Made by a program: the position numbers and the translations under genes. Source: Flavimobilis sp052324925 (GTDB lineage Bacteria > Actinomycetota > Actinomycetes > Actinomycetales > Cellulomonadaceae). From it: a DNA stretch of 64,000 nt. The notes beneath the pieces are model-generated. The model saw only the letters and a list, made by a program, of their open reading frames with translations. It was not told the origin of the DNA and searched no databases. The first letter of the stretch is position 1. Every line of letters begins with the position of its first letter. Of the stretch, positions 60,042 through 64,000 are shown piece by piece. The stretch is taken from NCBI GenBank assembly GCA_052324925.1, contig JBQPRE010000005.1; one strand, given 5' to 3'.

Positions 60042-62282
60042 ATGAGCGACGACGGTCGGGTCCGGCGCAGCGCACCGCGCCCCGCGGGCACTCGCGCGGC
60101 GGGGGAGGCTCCTGGGCGTCAGCCCGCGGCCCGCGGCACGTCCGGTCGTCAGGCTGTCGGTCGCGAAGGTTCTGGTCGCGGTGGCGCGGCTCGTCGTGCA
60201 GCGTCGGGCTCGGGGCGCCAGGCGGCGCCGAGCGCGGCGTCCCCGCGCGTTCCAGCAGGGGGCGCGGCCGCTCCGCGTTCTACGACCCCGCGCTCGGCGA
60301 CCCCGCTTTCGGCGACCTCGCGCCCTGCGCGTCAGCGCGACTCCGCACCCCGCGAGGCTGCCGGGCGGATGTCACGCCCGGGTGCGAGCCAGCGTCGCAC
60401 ACCGGCAGAGGGCGCACGGGCGCTCGCGCAGCGCACGAGCCCGCGCTCGACCGCGGCACGTGGTTCGGGGACCCGGCGACCCCGAGCCGGCGCCTCGCCC
60501 GCACCTGCGCTCGCCATGCCCTCGTGGTGGACGGCGCGCACTGGCTCGCCCCACGCGCGCCAGCGCGCGCTGCTCGTCGGCGTCCTCACGATCCTCTGCG
60601 TCTTCGCCGGGCGTCTCGTGTACGTGCAGGCGGTCCAGGGGCCCGAGCTCGCGGCCGAGGCGCTCGCCGGCCGTCTCGTCTCCGGAGAGCTCGTCCCGAA
60701 GCGCGGCGACATCCTGGACGCGACGGGCACAGTCCTGGCGACCTCGGTGACCCGGTATGACGTCCTGGTGGACCAGACGCTCGTCCCCGACTGGAAGCGC
60801 GTCGAGGACGGCAAGCTCCTCGGGCAAGGTGCGGAGGCTCTTGCTGAGGTTCTTGCACCGATCCTCGCGCGTCCCGAGGCCGAGCTCGCGGCCGACCTCG
60901 TCGGTGACCGGCGGGGCAAGTACATCGCCCGTGGCGTTCTCCCTGAGACGTGGGCGGCGGTGAAGGCGCTCCGCATCGCGTTCATCAACGCGGAGGAGAC
61001 GTCGGAGCGGAAGTACCCGAACGGGAACGTCGCGGGCAACGTCCTGGGCTTCGTCAACTCCGAGGGTGTGGGCTCTGCGGGTGTCGAGCAGTCGCAAGAG
61101 TCCCAGCTCCGCGGCACGAACGGTTCCTATCTCTTGGAGCAGGACCCGCGCGGGGCCCTCATCCCGACGGGTGAGAAGGAGCGCGTTGAGGCCGTCAACG
61201 GCCGCGACACGGAGCTCACCATTCACTCGGACCTGCAGTGGAAGGCGCAGTCGGCCATCGAGGCGGCTAAGCGCACCTACGGTGCGACGTACGCGAACAT
61301 CGTCGTCTCGGATACGCGGACGGGTCAGATCCTCGCTCTCGCCGAGACTGACACGGTCGACCCTGCGAACCTCGCGAAGACTGACCCGTCGAACTGGGGC
61401 TCGCGTGCGATCTCCACCGTCTTTGAGCCGGGCTCGACCGCCAAGGTCATCACGATGGCTGCCGCGCTCGAGACGGGCGCGTGGACGCCGGCGTCGAAGT
61501 TCACGGTTCCGTACACGTACGTGACGGACAACAAGCAGACGATCCGCGACTCGCACGCGCACCCCGACCAGCGGCTGACGCTCGCGGGCGTCTTCGCTGA
61601 GTCGTCCAATACCGGAACCGTGATGATCGGCGAGAAGATCCCGATGCAGGTGCGGTACGACTACCTGGAGAAGTTCGGGTTCGGTCAGACGACAGGCATC
61701 GGCCTGCCGGGGGAGTCTGCGGGAATCCTTCACCCCGTCGAGAAGTGGGACGGGCGTACGCGGTGGAACGTCCTCTTCGGTCAGGGTGTCGCGGTGACCG
61801 CGATCCAGAGCAACGAGGTCTTCGCGACGATCGCCAACGGCGGGGTCCGCAACTCGCCGCGCATCATCAAGGGCTATCGGAACGCGGACGGGACGTACGA
61901 GCCGGTTGCGCCCGCCGAGACGACGCGCGTCGTGTCCGAGGAGACCGCCGACACGGTGCTCGCCATGATGGAGACCGTCGTCTCCGAGGGAACGGGCCAG
62001 AAGGCGGCCATCCCGGGCTACCGCGTGGCGGGCAAGACGGGAACCGCTCAGGCGCCCAACCCGCTCACGGGGACGTACGACCACTACGTGGCCTCGTTCA
62101 ACGGGATCGCCCCGGCCGACGACCCGCGCATCGCGGTGTCGGTGTCGCTCTACGCGGACAAGCTGCTCTACGGCGGCAGCTCTGCGGGCCCCGTCTTCTC
62201 CGATGTCACGGCGTTCGCGCTGCAGTACCTCGGGATCGAGCCCAGCGGTTCGAAGGCGACAAAGTTCCCCACCGAATGGTGA
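60042..62282 (+). CDS. ftsI: Peptidoglycan transpeptidase FtsI (PBP3)
   Basis: A 746-residue class B penicillin-binding protein. The first 165 residues are a disordered Arg/Ala/Ser/Pro-rich cytosolic tail, longer than usual. A membrane helix follows (ALLVGVLTILCVFAGRLVYV), then the dimerisation domain (GDILDATGTVLATSVTRYDVL). The transpeptidase motifs are SxxK in PGSTAKVIT (S465, K468), SxN in ESSNTGT (521-523), and KTG in VAGKTGTAQ (665-667). It cross-links septal peptidoglycan with FtsW. It follows ftsL by 7 bp. Confidence 0.97.
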   Translation: MSDDGRVRRSAPRPAGTRAAGEAPGRQPAARGTSGRQAVGREGSGRGGAARRAASGSGRQAAPSAASPRVPAGGAAAPRSTTPRSATPLSATSRPARQRDSAPREAAGRMSRPGASQRRTPAEGARALAQRTSPRSTAARGSGTRRPRAGASPAPALAMPSWWTARTGSPHARQRALLVGVLTILCVFAGRLVYVQAVQGPELAAEALAGRLVSGELVPKRGDILDATGTVLATSVTRYDVLVDQTLVPDWKRVEDGKLLGQGAEALAEVLAPILARPEAELAADLVGDRRGKYIARGVLPETWAAVKALRIAFINAEETSERKYPNGNVAGNVLGFVNSEGVGSAGVEQSQESQLRGTNGSYLLEQDPRGALIPTGEKERVEAVNGRDTELTIHSDLQWKAQSAIEAAKRTYGATYANIVVSDTRTGQILALAETDTVDPANLAKTDPSNWGSRAISTVFEPGSTAKVITMAAALETGAWTPASKFTVPYTYVTDNKQTIRDSHAHPDQRLTLAGVFAESSNTGTVMIGEKIPMQVRYDYLEKFGFGQTTGIGLPGESAGILHPVEKWDGRTRWNVLFGQGVAVTAIQSNEVFATIANGGVRNSPRIIKGYRNADGTYEPVAPAETTRVVSEETADTVLAMMETVVSEGTGQKAAIPGYRVAGKTGTAQAPNPLTGTYDHYVASFNGIAPADDPRIAVSVSLYADKLLYGGSSAGPVFSDVTAFALQYLGIEPSGSKATKFPTEW

Positions 62283-62345
62283 TCCTGCACGAACCTCTCA
62301 CGTACGGCAGCGGCCTTCCCACGACGTCCTGCACGCGACGGCGGG

Positions 62346-62351
62346 TAGGTT
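62346..62351 (+). promoter_or_regulatory. -10 element of murE (leaderless type)
   Basis: TAGGTT is 7 nt before GTG 62359, with no Shine-Dalgarno, so murE may have its own internal promoter in the dcw cluster. Confidence 0.55.
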
Positions 62352-62358
62352 CACACCC

Positions 62359-63894
62359 GTGACAGACCCCCGTACGCTCCCTGCACACCGTGACGCCGTG
62401 CCCGTCGGGCAGCTGGCCGACGACCTCGGTCTCGAGCTCCGCGGCGATCCCCACGTGAGCGTCTCCTCGGTCGTCCTCGACGATCGTCGGGCGATCGCCG
62501 GCGACCTCTTCGCTGCGCTCCCAGGCGCGCGCGCACACGGTGCGTCCTACGCCGCGGCAGCGATCGCGCGGGGCGCGCAGGCCGTGCTCACGGACGCAGC
62601 AGGCGCCGAGATGCTCGCCGACGCAGGGGTCCCGCTCCTCGTCGCGGACGATGCACGCGCCGAGCTCGGGCGACTTGCGGCACGGGTCCACGGTGCGCCC
62701 GCGTCGCGGATGACGACGTTCGGCGTCACCGGCACGAACGGGAAGACGACGACGACGTTCCTCCTCGAGCGGCTCCTGGCGACGATGGGCCGCCGGGTCG
62801 GGCTCGTCGGCACGGTCGTCTCGCGGTACGCGGGACGTGACGTCCCCAGCCGCCTCACGACCCCCGAGGCCCCGGAGCTCCAGGGATGGCTCGCCGCCAT
62901 GGCCGAGGCGGAGGTGAGCGCGCTCGCGATGGAGGTCTCCTCGCACGCGATCGAGCTCCGCCGCGTCGACGGCATCGTCTACGACGTCGTCGGGTTCACG
63001 AACCTCAGCCAGGACCACCTCGACTTCCACGGGACCCTCGAGAGCTACTTCGCGGTCAAGGCCTCGCTCTTCACCCCGGAGCGCGCACGGCTGGGCGTCG
63101 TCGTCATCGACGACGAGGCAGGCAAGGCCCTTGCCGCTCGTGCGGGCGTCCCCGTGACGACCATCGCGACCCAGGGTGGTGACGCAGACTGGCGGGCCCT
63201 CGACGTCGTCGCGGGCGTCGACGGTTCGAGCTTCACGCTCGTCGGCCCGAGCGGGGAGCGCTTGAGGGCGCACGTGCCGATGCCCGGGAGCTTCAACGTC
63301 GCCAATGCCGCGCTTGCCGTCGTCATGGCGCTCGTCGGGGGAGCGACCCTCGCCGACGTCGCCTCGGCGCTGTCCCGGGACGGGCTCGACGCCGCCGTTC
63401 CGGGTCGGATGGAGGTGCTCGCGACGTCCCCGCGTGTCGTCGTCGACTTCGCACACAACGCCGACGCCCTCGGCCTCGCCCTCGCGGCGCTCCGCCCGAC
63501 GACCCCCGGACGGCTCGTCGTCGTCTTCGGGGCGACCGGTGAGCGCGACACGGGCAAGCGTCCGGTCATGGGCGAGGTCGCCGCGCTCGGCGCGGACACC
63601 GTCATCGTCACCGACGACGACCCCCACGGTGAGCCTCCGGCGCCCATCCGTGAGGCCGTGCTCGCGGGGGCACGGGCCGCTGCAGCGACTCGCGACGCGG
63701 ATCGCTGGCCTGCGATACTCGAGGTTGCGCCCCGGGCGGATGCCGTACGGCGGGCTGTCCTTGAGGCCGGCCCCGACGACACGGTGCTCGTCGCGGGGCG
63801 CGGTCACGAGACGATCCAGGACGTCAACGGTGTGGAGATCGCGCTCGACGACAAGGTCGAGGCGCGCGCCGCTCTTGCGGCACGCCACGACTGA
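62359..63894 (+). CDS. murE: UDP-MurNAc-tripeptide synthetase MurE, likely L-Lys/L-Orn-adding
   Basis: A 511-residue Mur ligase that adds the third residue of the stem peptide. ATP site FGVTGTNGKTTTTFL (121-135), LAMEVSSHAIELRRVDGI, TNLSQDHLDFHGTLESYFAVKASLF (with the carbamylated-lysine region), and PGRMEVL plus VVDFAHNADAL. The substrate-selecting motif, DNPR in meso-DAP enzymes, is DDDPHG (419-424) here, which suggests lysine or ornithine specificity. GTG 62359 is set by the TAGGTT pattern. Confidence 0.95.
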   Translation: MTDPRTLPAHRDAVPVGQLADDLGLELRGDPHVSVSSVVLDDRRAIAGDLFAALPGARAHGASYAAAAIARGAQAVLTDAAGAEMLADAGVPLLVADDARAELGRLAARVHGAPASRMTTFGVTGTNGKTTTTFLLERLLATMGRRVGLVGTVVSRYAGRDVPSRLTTPEAPELQGWLAAMAEAEVSALAMEVSSHAIELRRVDGIVYDVVGFTNLSQDHLDFHGTLESYFAVKASLFTPERARLGVVVIDDEAGKALAARAGVPVTTIATQGGDADWRALDVVAGVDGSSFTLVGPSGERLRAHVPMPGSFNVANAALAVVMALVGGATLADVASALSRDGLDAAVPGRMEVLATSPRVVVDFAHNADALGLALAALRPTTPGRLVVVFGATGERDTGKRPVMGEVAALGADTVIVTDDDPHGEPPAPIREAVLAGARAAAATRDADRWPAILEVAPRADAVRRAVLEAGPDDTVLVAGRGHETIQDVNGVEIALDDKVEARAALAARHD

Positions 63895-63963
63895 CACGGC
63901 ACGGCAGGACGAGAACAGACTGCGGGACCGCGCCCGGCGCGGACGAACGGAGACGAGAACCAC

Positions 63964-64000
63964 ATGATCGATCTCGGAGTTGAAGAGATCGCGGCCGCGA
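63964..64000 (+). CDS. murF: UDP-MurNAc-tripeptide:D-Ala-D-Ala ligase MurF (partial, 5' end)
   Basis: Only MIDLGVEEIAAA is in the window, before the right edge. This fits the usual MurF opening (MI-L-EIAAA) and the position after murE. ACGGAGACGAG upstream gives a plausible ribosome site. Identity is mainly from gene order. Confidence 0.75.
   Translation, partial: MIDLGVEEIAAA

Noticed and set aside
1..64000. CRISPR arrays, tRNA/rRNA genes, insertion sequences, prophage or integrase genes
   Set aside because: None was recognised on reading both strands. The few direct repeats found are short and explained separately. A tRNAscan-SE run would be needed to exclude tRNA genes fully.

Overview
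The window is high-GC actinobacterial chromosome, most likely from the order Micrococcales (a Cellulomonadaceae, Sanguibacter or Promicromonospora-like lineage). This rests on codon bias, actinobacterial marker families (DUF3046, DUF3040, DUF5302, ClgR, SAV_6107-type HEPN, HelD), LexA boxes of the GAAC-N4-GTTC type, and a gene order I recall being shared with the thyA-to-nrdR part of Mycobacterium tuberculosis. MurE lacks the DNPR motif of meso-DAP enzymes and has DDDPH, which points to lysine- or ornithine-type peptidoglycan.

Layout. 1-3884: two minus-strand genes of visibly lower GC. One is a large secreted protein with a VWD domain, cut by the window edge; the other is a WD40-like protein. 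3943-6709: a GNAT acetyltransferase, a broken UPF0114 (YqhA) gene and an aldehyde dehydrogenase. 6768-10791: thyA-folA-dapA-rnj. 10917-16710: ftsK, a CapA-like protein, pgsA, pncC and clgR. 16694-22465: nei and lhr on the minus strand; nei is interrupted by a poly-G/N assembly artefact. 22548-26508: DUF3046, recA, recX, rny. 26628-31444: a hydrolase/WYL regulator pair and a gluABCD-type ABC transporter. 31604-39221: miaB, three tandem YbjN genes, miaA, dapF, an RsmC-like methyltransferase and hflX. 39262-46041: a DinG-like helicase, ldh, lexA, a LysM protein, nrdR, DUF5302 and serA. 46108-52921: helD, PAC2, a spermidine-synthase-like protein, HEPN-dinB and DUF3040. 53001-57531: moxR-DUF58-transglutaminase operon. 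57967-64000: start of the division and cell-wall cluster (mraZ, rsmH, ftsL, ftsI, murE, murF).

How the genes work together. LexA-type boxes sit in the promoters of recA, lexA, the LysM gene and the HEPN-dinB pair, giving an SOS module of repair, self-regulation, a probable division block and translesion synthesis. thyA and folA form a dTMP/folate couplet. dapA and dapF belong to lysine synthesis. RNase J and RNase Y are both present. The dcw cluster begins under MraZ-type repeats (GTGG[GA]G, 10-bp period).

A recurrent expression feature is a TAnnnT-like -10 element 6-8 nt before the start codon without a Shine-Dalgarno sequence (thyA, dapA, ftsK, pgsA, gluA, miaB, miaA, dapF, dinG, serA, the spermidine-synthase-like gene, murE and others), which indicates leaderless transcripts. 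I saw no tRNA or rRNA gene, CRISPR array, insertion sequence or prophage. Most of the window is conserved core. The least ordinary parts are the secreted VWD protein, the YbjN triplet, the moxR-mraZ intergenic region and the SOS promoters.
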